Origin: Casimicrobium huifangae
Lineage (GTDB): Bacteria > Pseudomonadota > Gammaproteobacteria > Burkholderiales > Casimicrobiaceae
DNA: 64,000 nt
NCBI RefSeq assembly: GCF_009746125.1
Contig: NZ_CP041352.1
Location: 461,847-525,846, forward strand
Reading direction: 5' to 3'
Positions within the stretch are counted from its first letter, which is position 1; each line of letters starts with the position of its first letter. The position numbers were made by a program, and so were the translations under genes. The notes beneath the pieces are model-generated. The model did no database searches and was not told the DNA's origin. It worked only from the letters and a program-made list of their open reading frames with translations. Positions 20,492 through 28,273 of the stretch are shown in pieces.

Positions 20492-20525
20492 CGGCGACCA
20501 TACGGCAACTGCCGTATGGTCGCCG
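20492..20525. promoter_or_regulatory. Perfect 34-bp palindrome with 7-2-7 heptamers
   Basis: Two 16-bp arms with a 2-bp centre (AC). The core is TACGGCA-AC-TGCCGTA at 20501-20516. There is no following T-run, so a rho-independent terminator is less likely than an operator, though the arms could also fold as RNA. It sits 72 bp before the ATG of the six-cysteine gene at 20598, a position suited to activating or repressing the downstream exported-protein block. Confidence 0.68.
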
Positions 20526-20597
20526 AAGCCGCCGTTACCTAAAGTTTGATCATCGTCACGCACGGCGCGTGGCATCGATCAAGCCGGACGGTACGTC

Positions 20598-21080
20598 ATG
20601 TTTTCTTTGTTCACGTTCAGTGGGATTTGCAGCCGGAGGGCAGGCGTTGGCAAACTGCTGCCGGGTGCCGTTGCGGTCCTTGCTGGTTGCGTGACGCTGG
20701 CGTGGTCGGCGCTGGCCAGCGCCGCTGCCAGCGATGGTGTGCGCTGCCCCAACGGCTACGACACCCACTACGACGCAGCGCGCAAGACCATGCGTTGCGA
20801 GCGCAGCACCCCCGTGTATCGCCCGACCGTGTGCGACCCGGCGGCACCCGAGCATGTTCTCTATCGCGCCAGCAAAGGGCGTGACTTTTGCGTTCGCCCG
20901 ACCGATGGCGCGCTGCCAGCCAGCGTGCTCCCCGACAACGATGCGCGGCGGCGCCCGGCGGTCTGCGTCGGCGACGACAGCGAAGGACTCAAGTGGCAAC
21001 TCAACATTGACGCCAGCCCCAATGAGCGCGATCGCTGCCGGGCAGCCCGCGTCGACTGGATTTATCCGAGCCAGCAATAG
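20598..21080 (+). CDS. Exported six-cysteine protein, paralogue 1
   Basis: A 160-residue protein with a hydrophobic N-terminal export signal (LLPGAVAVLAGCVTLAWSAL, then ALASAAA as likely cleavage region). The mature part has six Cys in the segments RCPNG, MRCERS, TVCDPA, DFCVRP, AVCVGD and DRCRAA, which suggests three disulphides in the periplasm or outside. The protein at 30167-30550 has the same number and similar surroundings of Cys (ACPPGTAY against VCDPAAPEHVLY; GDLCY against RDFCV; RDKCQA against RDRCRA), so the two look like diverged members of one family that I cannot name. It is first in a four-gene block (gaps of 29, 11 and 90 bp). Confidence 0.75.
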   Translation: MFSLFTFSGICSRRAGVGKLLPGAVAVLAGCVTLAWSALASAAASDGVRCPNGYDTHYDAARKTMRCERSTPVYRPTVCDPAAPEHVLYRASKGRDFCVRPTDGALPASVLPDNDARRRPAVCVGDDSEGLKWQLNIDASPNERDRCRAARVDWIYPSQQ

Positions 21081-21109
21081 CGCTGGTACGACTGGACCGA
21101 GGGGCCATC

Positions 21110-23230
21110 ATGCAGACTCATCATCACCGCAGACCGCTGCTCCGTGCAGCGCTGGCAATCGGACTGTTCGCAAGCGCTGCTGGCGCACCGGCAGCGGCTC
21201 AGGTTGCCGGCGTACCGATCGCGATCGAAAAGCCGACGTTCGCGGGGCAAACCATCAAGGCTGGTGACACACTGGAAGTGAAAACTTCGCGCGAGCTGAC
21301 TCCGGCAGACGGTCAGATCGCCATCTGCATCGGGCCGCTCGATCTGTCAAAGCAGACCCGCGCCATCAACGCCACCACCTTTCGCGCCGAACCCGCTGGC
21401 GCGACGTTGCCACCAGGCCCGCAGGAGGTGGTGGTCCATCTCATTCGTGGCGACCAGTGGATTGACCTTGCCAAGTTCACGGTGAACGTGGAAGGTCCCG
21501 CCAGCAGCGATGCCGGCACCGCCAGCAAAGGGCTCGAAAGCCGCTTCACCATCGGCATGAAAGGGCAGTTGCATGAGCGCGTGTCGGGCACGACCAAAGC
21601 TGGCACACGCGCACAGTTTCAGGATCTCACCACCACGGGGGCGCTCAACTGGGAAGGCAAGCCGCTCGGGTGGGATACGAAGACCAGCGCCAATCTGACC
21701 GGTGTCAGCAAGCGCAGCGAGGCACCACGGTTCGGCACCGAAGGCATCAACGCAGAGAAGCTTGATCTCAACGACTACAAGGCCGAGTTCACCCGCGGTG
21801 ATGCGAAATTCGCGATTGGCCATCTGACCTACGGCAACCATCCGCTACTGATCAACAACCGCGACAGCCGTGGCGTCACGCTTGGCTACGCGATCACGCC
21901 GTGGCTCGACGTATCAGCCAGTGCCATCCGCGCCACCAGCATCGTGGGTTTCGATGATCTCTTCGGTCTCTCGACGGTGGATCATCGCATTTACGCCACC
22001 ACGGTTGGCGTTGAAATGCTGCCTGCGAAGAAGGGGCTGCTGCGCGGTGAGCTGATGTTTATGAACGCTCACGCGCAGCCGCAGGCGAACGTCAATCAGG
22101 GACAGATCCCCGATGCCGAGAAGAGCCGTGGCCTCGGCGTACGCCTGCTGTCCACCGACCCGGATGGCCGCTGGAAGGGCGACGCCATGTGGGCGCGCTC
22201 GCGCTACGTCAACCCGACGCATCCTGATCTCGCGCAGGGCAGCGCGCTGGTCGCGGTGAAGCCGGAGACGCGCGACGCCTGGCAGGCCGAAGCCTCCTAT
22301 CTTCTTGTCAAGGACGCCAAGTGGCTGGGCGACAAATACCCGGTCAATCTGCGCGCGATTGCCCACTACGAATATGCCGAGCCGCTGTTCAAGAGCCTGG
22401 GTGCCAGCTTCCTTGCTGACCAGCAGCTCACCCGCTACAGCGCCGAGGCACGAGCGGGCGAGATCGCCCTGACGCTGGTGGGCAGCGAGAAGAACGACAA
22501 CGTCAAGACCATCCCGACCATCCTGAAGACGGGCACCTACGAAAAGCTGGCGCAACTCACGGTACCGTGGCCGAGCGTGTTCGGCACTGCCGAAAAGCCG
22601 GCCACGCTGCTGCCGCAGATGCAGCTGGAATCGCGCCGTGTGCGGCAGTACACGCTGCGCATTCCGGACGGCACCAATGCGCGCTCCTCGTTCTGGCCCG
22701 ACCAGATCAACTACAGCCACAAGGCCGCGCTGAACTGGAACCACGAGCCCTACTCGGTGAGCTACACGTTCGAGATTGGTGATCAGGACAACCGGCAGCC
22801 AGGCCGCGAGGCGGCGGATTTCCTCATTCACACGCACGGAATCACTGTTGCCTGGCGCGTGAATGACAAGCTCAACCTGAACCTTGGCTACAACCGCAGC
22901 CGCAATTACAGCTATGAGAAGTCGCAGGCCACCTACAACAACGGTGGCACCGCAGGTATCGAATGGCAGTTCGCCGACGTCTGGTCGGTGAAGGGCGACT
23001 ACGCCAAGGCGCTCGCCTTCGATTCGCTCAACCAGCAATACAGCAACACGCTCACCACCGCGTTGCAACTGGCCCGCAAATTCACGCTTGAGCAGTTCGG
23101 CAAGAAGCTGCCGGGGCAAATATTCGTCCGTGTTGCCTTCGCCCACAACCGCGCGCTCGACACCGTCGTTGCGCAAGTGCTCTCCGGGCGGCAAACGCTG
23201 GTGCAAACCGGGCTCTCCCTCAATTTCTAG
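21110..23230 (+). CDS. Large outer-membrane beta-barrel-like protein
   Basis: A 706-residue exported protein. The signal peptide is within residues 1-31 (LLRAALAIGLFASAAGAPAAAQ). Residues ~35-130 look like an Ig-like beta domain (AGDTLEVKTSRELTPADGQ). From ~residue 150 to the end the sequence is a series of amphipathic strands with alternating charged/aromatic residues and ends LVQTGLSLNF, the terminal Phe expected for Bam-assembled barrels. No TonB box, plug domain or POTRA repeats are seen. Lying between three other exported proteins in one orientation, it could anchor or export them. The family is not recognised; the barrel assignment rests on composition and the C-terminal Phe. Confidence 0.72.
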   Translation: MQTHHHRRPLLRAALAIGLFASAAGAPAAAQVAGVPIAIEKPTFAGQTIKAGDTLEVKTSRELTPADGQIAICIGPLDLSKQTRAINATTFRAEPAGATLPPGPQEVVVHLIRGDQWIDLAKFTVNVEGPASSDAGTASKGLESRFTIGMKGQLHERVSGTTKAGTRAQFQDLTTTGALNWEGKPLGWDTKTSANLTGVSKRSEAPRFGTEGINAEKLDLNDYKAEFTRGDAKFAIGHLTYGNHPLLINNRDSRGVTLGYAITPWLDVSASAIRATSIVGFDDLFGLSTVDHRIYATTVGVEMLPAKKGLLRGELMFMNAHAQPQANVNQGQIPDAEKSRGLGVRLLSTDPDGRWKGDAMWARSRYVNPTHPDLAQGSALVAVKPETRDAWQAEASYLLVKDAKWLGDKYPVNLRAIAHYEYAEPLFKSLGASFLADQQLTRYSAEARAGEIALTLVGSEKNDNVKTIPTILKTGTYEKLAQLTVPWPSVFGTAEKPATLLPQMQLESRRVRQYTLRIPDGTNARSSFWPDQINYSHKAALNWNHEPYSVSYTFEIGDQDNRQPGREAADFLIHTHGITVAWRVNDKLNLNLGYNRSRNYSYEKSQATYNNGGTAGIEWQFADVWSVKGDYAKALAFDSLNQQYSNTLTTALQLARKFTLEQFGKKLPGQIFVRVAFAHNRALDTVVAQVLSGRQTLVQTGLSLNF

Positions 23231-23241
23231 CCGGATCGGGA

Positions 23242-24543
23242 ATGATCATGCTCAAGTTCATCGCGCCGTCGTTGCGTGCTACTACAGGTGTTGTAGCAGC
23301 ACTGTTTGCCACATACAGCTTTGCCATCAGTGCCGTCAACCCCACCGGCGTCAACGTGCGCAGCAATGCGCCAAACACGGTATTCATCACCTTTCAGGGG
23401 CTGGAGCCCAACGAGCGAGCGATTGAGGCGCTGTGGTGCGGCACCGTGCAACCTGGCATCGGTGCCGGTTCGGTCAGCAGCAGCGACCCCTGTGTTCCCG
23501 GCACGTTGTTCGGCCGCCTGCCGCTCAACTTCGACCGCTCGCGTGCTACGCAGGGCATAGGCCAGCGCAACTTCAGCGACATCATGGTGATCCCGGAGTC
23601 AGTCGTGCGCCGCGCCGTGCAGGAAGGCATCGAAGGCAAGAACAGCGATTTCTTCTACGTGCGCCACTTCACCGGCGGCAGTACCGGCGACAAGTGGGTG
23701 GTGGTCACCTGCCGCCTCGGCGCTGGCGGCGCCCGCACGCCGCTGTCGCTGATCGACGTGAAGATCGTTTTTTCGGGGCAGGCTGATCCGACCCAACTGT
23801 TCGTCCTCCGCAGTGGCGAGCGCCTGCCCCGTTTTTCTGCCGAGATCCAGTACAACGGCTCGGGCCAGCTGAAAGGCCGATGGGAACTGGTGCGTCCTGG
23901 TGACAGCGACCCCGAGGTCAACGATCTGCTGACCGAAGCGACGCTGCCGCTGGAGCTGCGCGCGCTGCAAAAGCGCTACACCACGCTGAGCCGCTTCTCG
24001 CAGTTTGTGATGCCGAACAGCAGTGTGCGCATTGATGGCCCGGACCCGGCGCTGCTCGACACCCGCGTCGAAGGACCGTATCAGGTGCTGCTGCGCATTG
24101 AGGCCAGTGACGACAAGGAGGCCAACTCCGAGATCGGCAACGGCGCGCTGGTCAAGACCGGTGGCGTTGCCGGCTTTCCGATGCCCACGCTGAAGTATTT
24201 CGTCGGCGACGTGGCAAATGCGCGCAACGCCGCTCCTGGATCCAATGCAGGGGCGAAGGCGGTTGATCTCATGTTGCCGCTGACCGATACCACGGTCGAC
24301 GCAAGCCGCGCCGTCACCTTCGAATGGATCGAAGTGAGTGGTGCTGCGAGTTATCGCATTGACGTCGAAAGTGCCGACAAGCTGATCGTCACCAGCACCG
24401 TGCAGGGCACCCGCTATGCACCTCCACCCGGCTGGCTCGCGGCCCGCGTGCAGGGCGGCGCGCTGTGGCGCGTCACGGCGCTCGACGCCGGTGGGCGACC
24501 GATCGCGCAGAGCAATACGCGGCGATTTGTGCTGAAAGGCTGA
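23242..24543 (+). CDS. Exported protein of the four-gene block
   Basis: A 433-residue protein with a signal sequence (LRATTGVVAALFATYSFAIS). The mature region is predicted beta-rich. Around residues 350-430 it resembles a fibronectin-type III or Ig-like fold (VTFEWIEVSGAASYRIDVES). Cys residues are few (WCGTVQ, DPCVPG, TCRLG). It starts 11 bp after the barrel gene, so it is very likely co-transcribed with it. I do not recognise the family. The FN3-like C-terminus suggests binding to a partner or cell-surface polymer. Confidence 0.66.
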   Translation: MIMLKFIAPSLRATTGVVAALFATYSFAISAVNPTGVNVRSNAPNTVFITFQGLEPNERAIEALWCGTVQPGIGAGSVSSSDPCVPGTLFGRLPLNFDRSRATQGIGQRNFSDIMVIPESVVRRAVQEGIEGKNSDFFYVRHFTGGSTGDKWVVVTCRLGAGGARTPLSLIDVKIVFSGQADPTQLFVLRSGERLPRFSAEIQYNGSGQLKGRWELVRPGDSDPEVNDLLTEATLPLELRALQKRYTTLSRFSQFVMPNSSVRIDGPDPALLDTRVEGPYQVLLRIEASDDKEANSEIGNGALVKTGGVAGFPMPTLKYFVGDVANARNAAPGSNAGAKAVDLMLPLTDTTVDASRAVTFEWIEVSGAASYRIDVESADKLIVTSTVQGTRYAPPPGWLAARVQGGALWRVTALDAGGRPIAQSNTRRFVLKG

Positions 24544-24595
24544 GCCGCTGCAGTCCATCGCACCTCGCCTACCGCGTCAGTTCCACCACATTGCC

Positions 24596-24613
24596 GCTGC
24601 CGGAAACGGCAGC
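24596..24613 (+). terminator. GNRA-loop hairpin between block genes
   Basis: GCTGCCG, loop GAAA, CGGCAGC: a perfect 7-bp stem with a stable GAAA tetraloop in the 90-bp gap between the third and fourth exported-protein genes. No U-tract follows, so it may be an mRNA-stability or partial attenuation element rather than a terminator. Confidence 0.45.
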
Positions 24614-24633
24614 AACAACAACCAGGTCATCTT

Positions 24634-25884
24634 ATGAAACAAAGGATCATCACCATGAAACTATTGTCTAAACCGCTCTGGCGGGTTGCTACCACCAGCC
24701 TCGCCGCTGCCGCGGTTCTTGCCGTTGACGCTGCTCATGCCGCCACCGAACTGCTGGTCACCAGCGATGTCAGCGGCGACCAGGCGCCGGCCACCTGCAT
24801 GTCGCGCGAAGTCAACCTGGTCAGTGGCATCACCGTGCCGATGCGCCGTGGTGGCCGTAACACCATCCGCCTGCAGGAGCCCGGCATCAGCGCCAAGCTC
24901 ACCGCCGTTGCGCTCAGCAACTGCCCGTCCTGCACCAGCAACATCCGCCGCGCTGGCGACACGGCGCGGGTGGACATCACGGTGCCGGAAACCACCCCCG
25001 TTGGCACCGGCCCGAGCGTGGTGCTCAAAATCACCGGCCGCCCGGACCCGGTGATCAATCTGTCGATCAACCCCGGCTACAGCATCGCCACCAACATGAT
25101 GCCGCAGATTGGCACCGTGCGAAAAGGCGACACAGTCACCCTCGCGGGCCGCGACCTCGATGCCGGTTCGATGAAGGTTGAGCCCGCCTGCGTTGCCATC
25201 GCCGGGCGCACGGCCAACAGCCTCAAGCTGCAATACAACTGCGAAGTGCAGTCCGGCTTTCAGGGCACGCTGGTCACCGTGAAGATGTTCCACAACGTGC
25301 CCGCTGCGCAGCGCTGCGAGCTTGCGCAGGACTGGCGCATCGCCAACTTCGATGCCAACGCCAAGCCCGATCTCACCCCGGCGCTTGACCAGTTTGGCTC
25401 GAAGCCATTTCGCCCGGTGACGCCCGGCAGCAATAACGTCGACGCCTCGTTCTGCCGCAACCTGCCGCCGCCGGACTCGGTATGTGACCGCATCTTCAAT
25501 TCGACCGACGGCACGGTGCGCGACGTCAACTGCCGACCGGGCATCGCGCAGGGCTTTGTCGCCATCCCGGCGCTGAATTTCTCGGTGAAGAACATCGGCG
25601 ATGCGCCTGCTGCGCCTACCGTCACCAAAGTCACCGATGGCACTGGCCGCGAGCTGGTGACCAACAACACGCTCGCCGTGCCAAACGGGCAGGCAATGCC
25701 AGTGAAGGTGCGCGACGCCAAATCGGTCCGCGTGACCGCCGCGGGGCCAACTGGCTGCCAGCTCGATGTCGTCGGCCTCACGGCCAGCCCGTTCGACGCG
25801 GATGTTTACGTGGTCAAAGTCGACACCGGCAACGTGCTCAACGAAGGCGGCGCCGGCAAAGCCAACAACGAGGGGCGGTTCTAG
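24634..25884 (+). CDS. Exported CARDB/Ig-like protein of the four-gene block
   Basis: A 416-residue protein with a signal peptide ending VDAAHAATE. Several beta-sandwich stretches follow, e.g. IGTVRKGDTVTLAGRDLDAG and FVAIPALNFSVKNIGDAPAA, the latter typical of CARDB-like adhesion modules. It is rich in Cys (about ten), suggesting disulphides. Two in-frame starts are possible: 24634 (with AGG upstream) and 24655 (with AAAGGA upstream). The 90-bp gap before it contains a hairpin. It closes the block; a hairpin at 25911-25928 follows. Function is unknown; surface or periplasmic attachment is inferred. Confidence 0.66.
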   Translation: MKQRIITMKLLSKPLWRVATTSLAAAAVLAVDAAHAATELLVTSDVSGDQAPATCMSREVNLVSGITVPMRRGGRNTIRLQEPGISAKLTAVALSNCPSCTSNIRRAGDTARVDITVPETTPVGTGPSVVLKITGRPDPVINLSINPGYSIATNMMPQIGTVRKGDTVTLAGRDLDAGSMKVEPACVAIAGRTANSLKLQYNCEVQSGFQGTLVTVKMFHNVPAAQRCELAQDWRIANFDANAKPDLTPALDQFGSKPFRPVTPGSNNVDASFCRNLPPPDSVCDRIFNSTDGTVRDVNCRPGIAQGFVAIPALNFSVKNIGDAPAAPTVTKVTDGTGRELVTNNTLAVPNGQAMPVKVRDAKSVRVTAAGPTGCQLDVVGLTASPFDADVYVVKVDTGNVLNEGGAGKANNEGRF

Positions 25885-25910
25885 TCACCTGGTTCGCATT
25901 TGCTCACGAT

Positions 25911-25928
25911 CGCCGCCTGCGGGCGGCG
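25911..25928 (+). terminator. GC-rich hairpin after exported-protein block
   Basis: CGCCGCC, loop TGCG, GGCGGCG: a perfect 7-bp stem 27 bp after the stop of the last block gene. No U-run, so termination is plausible but unproven. The following ~90 bp up to the dispersed repeat show nothing else recognisable. Confidence 0.45.
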
Positions 25929-26018
25929 CGTAGCTGACGCCTCTGCGCGACGGGAGCAGACGCGCGCTCTCACGCGGGCGAGCTTATCGGCGCTGGCGCG
26001 GGCGCGCGGCAGGCACAT

Positions 26019-26135
26019 CACCTTTTGTGTCAAATGGCGTCAGTCTTGGGCTTGACCGCCGATTCGGCACAAAGTCGACTTGATGCCATTTCATGCTCTG
26101 AGCCCTAATTGAATAAGGGTTTAACAAAATAGCTG
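26019..26135 (+). repeat. Dispersed intergenic element, copy A
   Basis: A 117-bp element. The left end CACCTTTTGTGTCAAA and right end TTTAACAAAATAGCTG are imperfect inverted repeats of each other. Internal blocks shared with other copies are TTGGGCTTG, CACAAAGTCGACTTGATGCC and GAGCCCTAATTGAATAAGGG; in the last, CCCT/AGGG can pair around an AT-rich loop and is followed by TTT. It lies between the exported-protein block and the arsenic operon. Confidence 0.68.
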
Positions 26136-26185
26136 ATCGCCGGGATCACGCAAATTTCTCCCTAAACGCTTGACGTTTTCGATAT

Positions 26186-26201
26186 TTCTATGAAAATAGA
26201 A
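26186..26201 (+). promoter_or_regulatory. Candidate ArsR operator
   Basis: TTCTAT-GAAA-ATAGAA, an inverted repeat 2 bp before the arsR ATG. A possible -35 element TTGACG is at 26170-26175, so the operator would overlap the core promoter, as expected for an autorepressing ArsR. The surrounding 60 bp are AT-rich compared with the rest of the window. Confidence 0.6.
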
Positions 26202-26203
26202 TT

Positions 26204-26557
26204 ATGGAAACCAACAACGCCGCCGCCAAACTCGCCGCCCTTGCCCAGCCGACGCGGCTGGACATCTTCCGCGCCCTTGTCGTTGCCGGCGCGCCGGGGC
26301 TGCCTGCCGGCGCGCTCGCCGAGCAACTGGGCGTGGCGCCGCCGGTGCTCTCGTTCCACCTGAAAGAGCTGCGCTTCGCGGAGCTGGTGGATTCCGAGAC
26401 ACAGGGCCGTTATGTGATTTACCGGGCGCGCTTCGACACCATGAACGCGCTGCTCGCCTTCCTGACTGAAAACTGCTGCGCGCGCAGCACGACGCAGGAC
26501 GCATCCTGCTGTGTGCCGGATCTGGCCAGACCGGCGCGCGACCCCAAAACCCCCTGA
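26204..26557 (+). CDS. arsR: ArsR-family arsenical-responsive repressor
   Basis: A 117-residue winged-helix repressor with the ArsR pattern ALAQPTRLDIFRALVVAG near residue 12 and recognition region GVAPPVLSFHLKELRFAELV. The classic CVC metal site of helix 4 is absent; instead the C-terminus has two vicinal Cys pairs, TENCCARSTTQDASCC, resembling the C-terminal As(III) site of Acidithiobacillus-type ArsR. Binding of As(III) or methyl-As(III) there would release the repressor. It is the first gene of an arsR-arsI-arsC-aqpS operon with gaps of 10, 15 and about -1 bp. Confidence 0.92.
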   Translation: METNNAAAKLAALAQPTRLDIFRALVVAGAPGLPAGALAEQLGVAPPVLSFHLKELRFAELVDSETQGRYVIYRARFDTMNALLAFLTENCCARSTTQDASCCVPDLARPARDPKTP

Positions 26558-26567
26558 AAGATCAAAC

Positions 26568-27071
26568 ATGAAACGATTTCACGTTCACGTTGCGGTTGAC
26601 GATCTGGCGCAGAGCACGCGTTTCTACAGCGCGCTGTTCGGTGCCGCGCCGGCTGTTGAAAAGGCGGACTACGTCAAGTGGATGCTCGACGATCCGCGCG
26701 TCAATTTCGCCATCTCGGCGCGCGGCCAGTCGCCGGGTGTCAATCACCTCGGTCTGCAGGTCGACAGCGACGACGAACTGGCCGCGCTCAAGACGCAGCA
26801 CAACGCCGCCGCGTTGGCGCTGTTTGACGAGGGCGAGACCAGCTGCTGCTACGCGCACAGCAACAAGCACTGGCTGACCGACCCGCAGGGCGTGGCCTGG
26901 GAGGTCTATCACACGATGGGCGAGGTGGAAACGTTCAATGGAGCGGTGGCACCGTCCTGCGGCAGCAGCGACACCGCGAAGGCGAGCGGTTGCTGCGTAC
27001 CCGCTGCGTCGTCGGCCAACGCCGCACCGACTGAGGCGAAGCGCACCAGCGGTTGCTGCGCACCGGCCTGA
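26568..27071 (+). CDS. arsI: ArsI/CadI-family VOC protein (C-As lyase candidate)
   Basis: A 167-residue vicinal-oxygen-chelate protein starting at ATG 26568. The N-terminus MKRFHVHVAVDDLAQSTRFY and SPGVNHLGLQV are typical of ArsI/CadI proteins. The vicinal Cys pair of ArsI C-As lyases, which binds trivalent organoarsenicals, is present in GETSCCYAHSNKHW, and WEVYHTM supplies the last metal ligand (Glu). Two more vicinal pairs, SGCCVP and SGCCAPA, are on the tail. ArsI enzymes break the carbon-arsenic bond of methyl- and aromatic As(III). The operon setting supports ArsI rather than a cadmium-induced role. Confidence 0.88.
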   Translation: MKRFHVHVAVDDLAQSTRFYSALFGAAPAVEKADYVKWMLDDPRVNFAISARGQSPGVNHLGLQVDSDDELAALKTQHNAAALALFDEGETSCCYAHSNKHWLTDPQGVAWEVYHTMGEVETFNGAVAPSCGSSDTAKASGCCVPAASSANAAPTEAKRTSGCCAPA

Positions 27072-27086
27072 GCCAGCGGACCCATC

Positions 27087-27593
27087 ATGAGCAAGACGTA
27101 CAACGTGCTCTTTCTGTGCACCGGCAACTCCGCCCGCAGCGTGATGGCCGAGGCGCTGGTCTCGGTGATCGGCGGTGGGCGCTTTGTCGGCTACAGCGCT
27201 GGCAGTCATCCCACCGGTCGAGTCAACCCGTTCGCGGTGGAGCTGACCACGCAGATTGGCTATCCGGCCGACCGGCTGCGCAGCAAATCATGGGACGAAT
27301 TCGCCACGCCCGACGCGCCGCAGATGGACTTCATCATCACCGTCTGCGACAACGCGGCGGGCGAAGTGTGCCCCTATTGGCCCGGCAAGCCGGCCACCGC
27401 GCACTGGGGCTTTGCCGACCCGGCGGGGGTTGAGGGTAGCGATGAAGAAAAGCGGCAGGCGTTCCGCCACATCTTCAACGAGATCACGCAGCGCGTGCGC
27501 GCGTTCGCCAGTTTGCCGCTGGCGGCGCTCGATGCGCAGTCGCTGCAACACGAAGTACGCAAGATCGGCGAAACGCAGGCGGCGACGGTGTGA
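27087..27593 (+). CDS. arsC: Arsenate reductase, low-molecular-weight phosphatase type
   Basis: A 168-residue arsenate reductase of the LMW tyrosine-phosphatase fold. The catalytic P-loop is LCTGNSARS (C-x5-R) near residue 11. The later segment FIITVCDNAAGEVCPYWPG contains the two resolving Cys of the thioredoxin-coupled type, and HWGFADPA supplies the catalytic Asp. It reduces As(V) to As(III). The stop codon overlaps the aqpS start (TGATG). Confidence 0.93.
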   Translation: MSKTYNVLFLCTGNSARSVMAEALVSVIGGGRFVGYSAGSHPTGRVNPFAVELTTQIGYPADRLRSKSWDEFATPDAPQMDFIITVCDNAAGEVCPYWPGKPATAHWGFADPAGVEGSDEEKRQAFRHIFNEITQRVRAFASLPLAALDAQSLQHEVRKIGETQAATV

Positions 27594-28246
27594 TGCTCCG
27601 GCGTGCGCTGGTTGCCGAGTTTCTCGGCTCGCTGCTGCTCGCCTGCGTGGTGGTCGGCAGCGGCATCTTGGCCGAGCGGCTGGCGGCGGGCAACGCGGCG
27701 GTTGCGCTCCTGGGCAACACACTGGCGACGGTGGCGGCGCTTGGCGTGCTGATTGTGCTGTTCGGCCCGCTCTCCGGCGCGCAGTTCAACCCGATCGTAT
27801 CGCTGGTGCTGGCGTTGCGTGGCGAGCAGGGGTGGCGTGTCGCAGCCGCATATGTGCCTGCACAGGTGGTTGCCATGATCGCCGGTGCATGGCTGGCGCA
27901 CGCCATGTTCGGTTTGCCGCTGATGCAGTCGGCCACCCAGGCGCGTGGCTCGTTCGGCGAAGCGCTGGGTGAGTTTGTCGCGACCTTCTGGCTGTTGCTC
28001 ACCCTTCTGGGCACCCTGGCGACGCGGCCAGTCGCCGTGGTGTTGACGGTGCCGGCGGCCATCGCGGCGGGCTACTGGTTCACCTCGTCAACGTCGTTTG
28101 CCAACCCGGCGATCACCATTGCGCGCTCCCTCACCGACACCTTCGCCGGGGTCCGCGCCGACGACGTGACGACTTTTATCGCCGCGCAACTGCTGGGCGG
28201 AGTCGCTGCCTTGGCGGTAGCGCGGCTATTGTGGCGAGCGCGTTGA
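27593..28246 (+). CDS. aqpS: AqpS-like MIP channel of the arsenic operon
   Basis: A 217-residue aquaporin-family channel with six hydrophobic segments. The first NPA box is changed to NPI (SGAQFNPIVSL); the second is normal (SFANPAITIARSL). In Sinorhizobium the similar AqpS in an arsR-aqpS-arsC-arsH operon lets As(III) leave down its gradient. No ArsB or Acr3 pump is seen here, so this channel is the likely exit route. The ATG at 27593 overlaps the arsC stop; a GTG one codon upstream is also possible. It is convergent with the HTH gene at 28274. Confidence 0.87.
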   Translation: MLRRALVAEFLGSLLLACVVVGSGILAERLAAGNAAVALLGNTLATVAALGVLIVLFGPLSGAQFNPIVSLVLALRGEQGWRVAAAYVPAQVVAMIAGAWLAHAMFGLPLMQSATQARGSFGEALGEFVATFWLLLTLLGTLATRPVAVVLTVPAAIAAGYWFTSSTSFANPAITIARSLTDTFAGVRADDVTTFIAAQLLGGVAALAVARLLWRAR

Positions 28247-28273
28247 CGCCATCACCGGCGCCGACGCCGACGA

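Noticed and set aside
20492-20525. Palindrome considered only as a terminator of the LuxR-type gene
   Set aside because: No T-run follows on either strand, and the heptamer core recurs upstream of other genes, favouring an operator.
21914-23206. 430-codon minus-strand frame opposite the barrel gene
   Set aside because: Arg/His/Val-rich composition typical of antisense shadows; no start signal; the plus-strand product has a signal peptide and terminal Phe.
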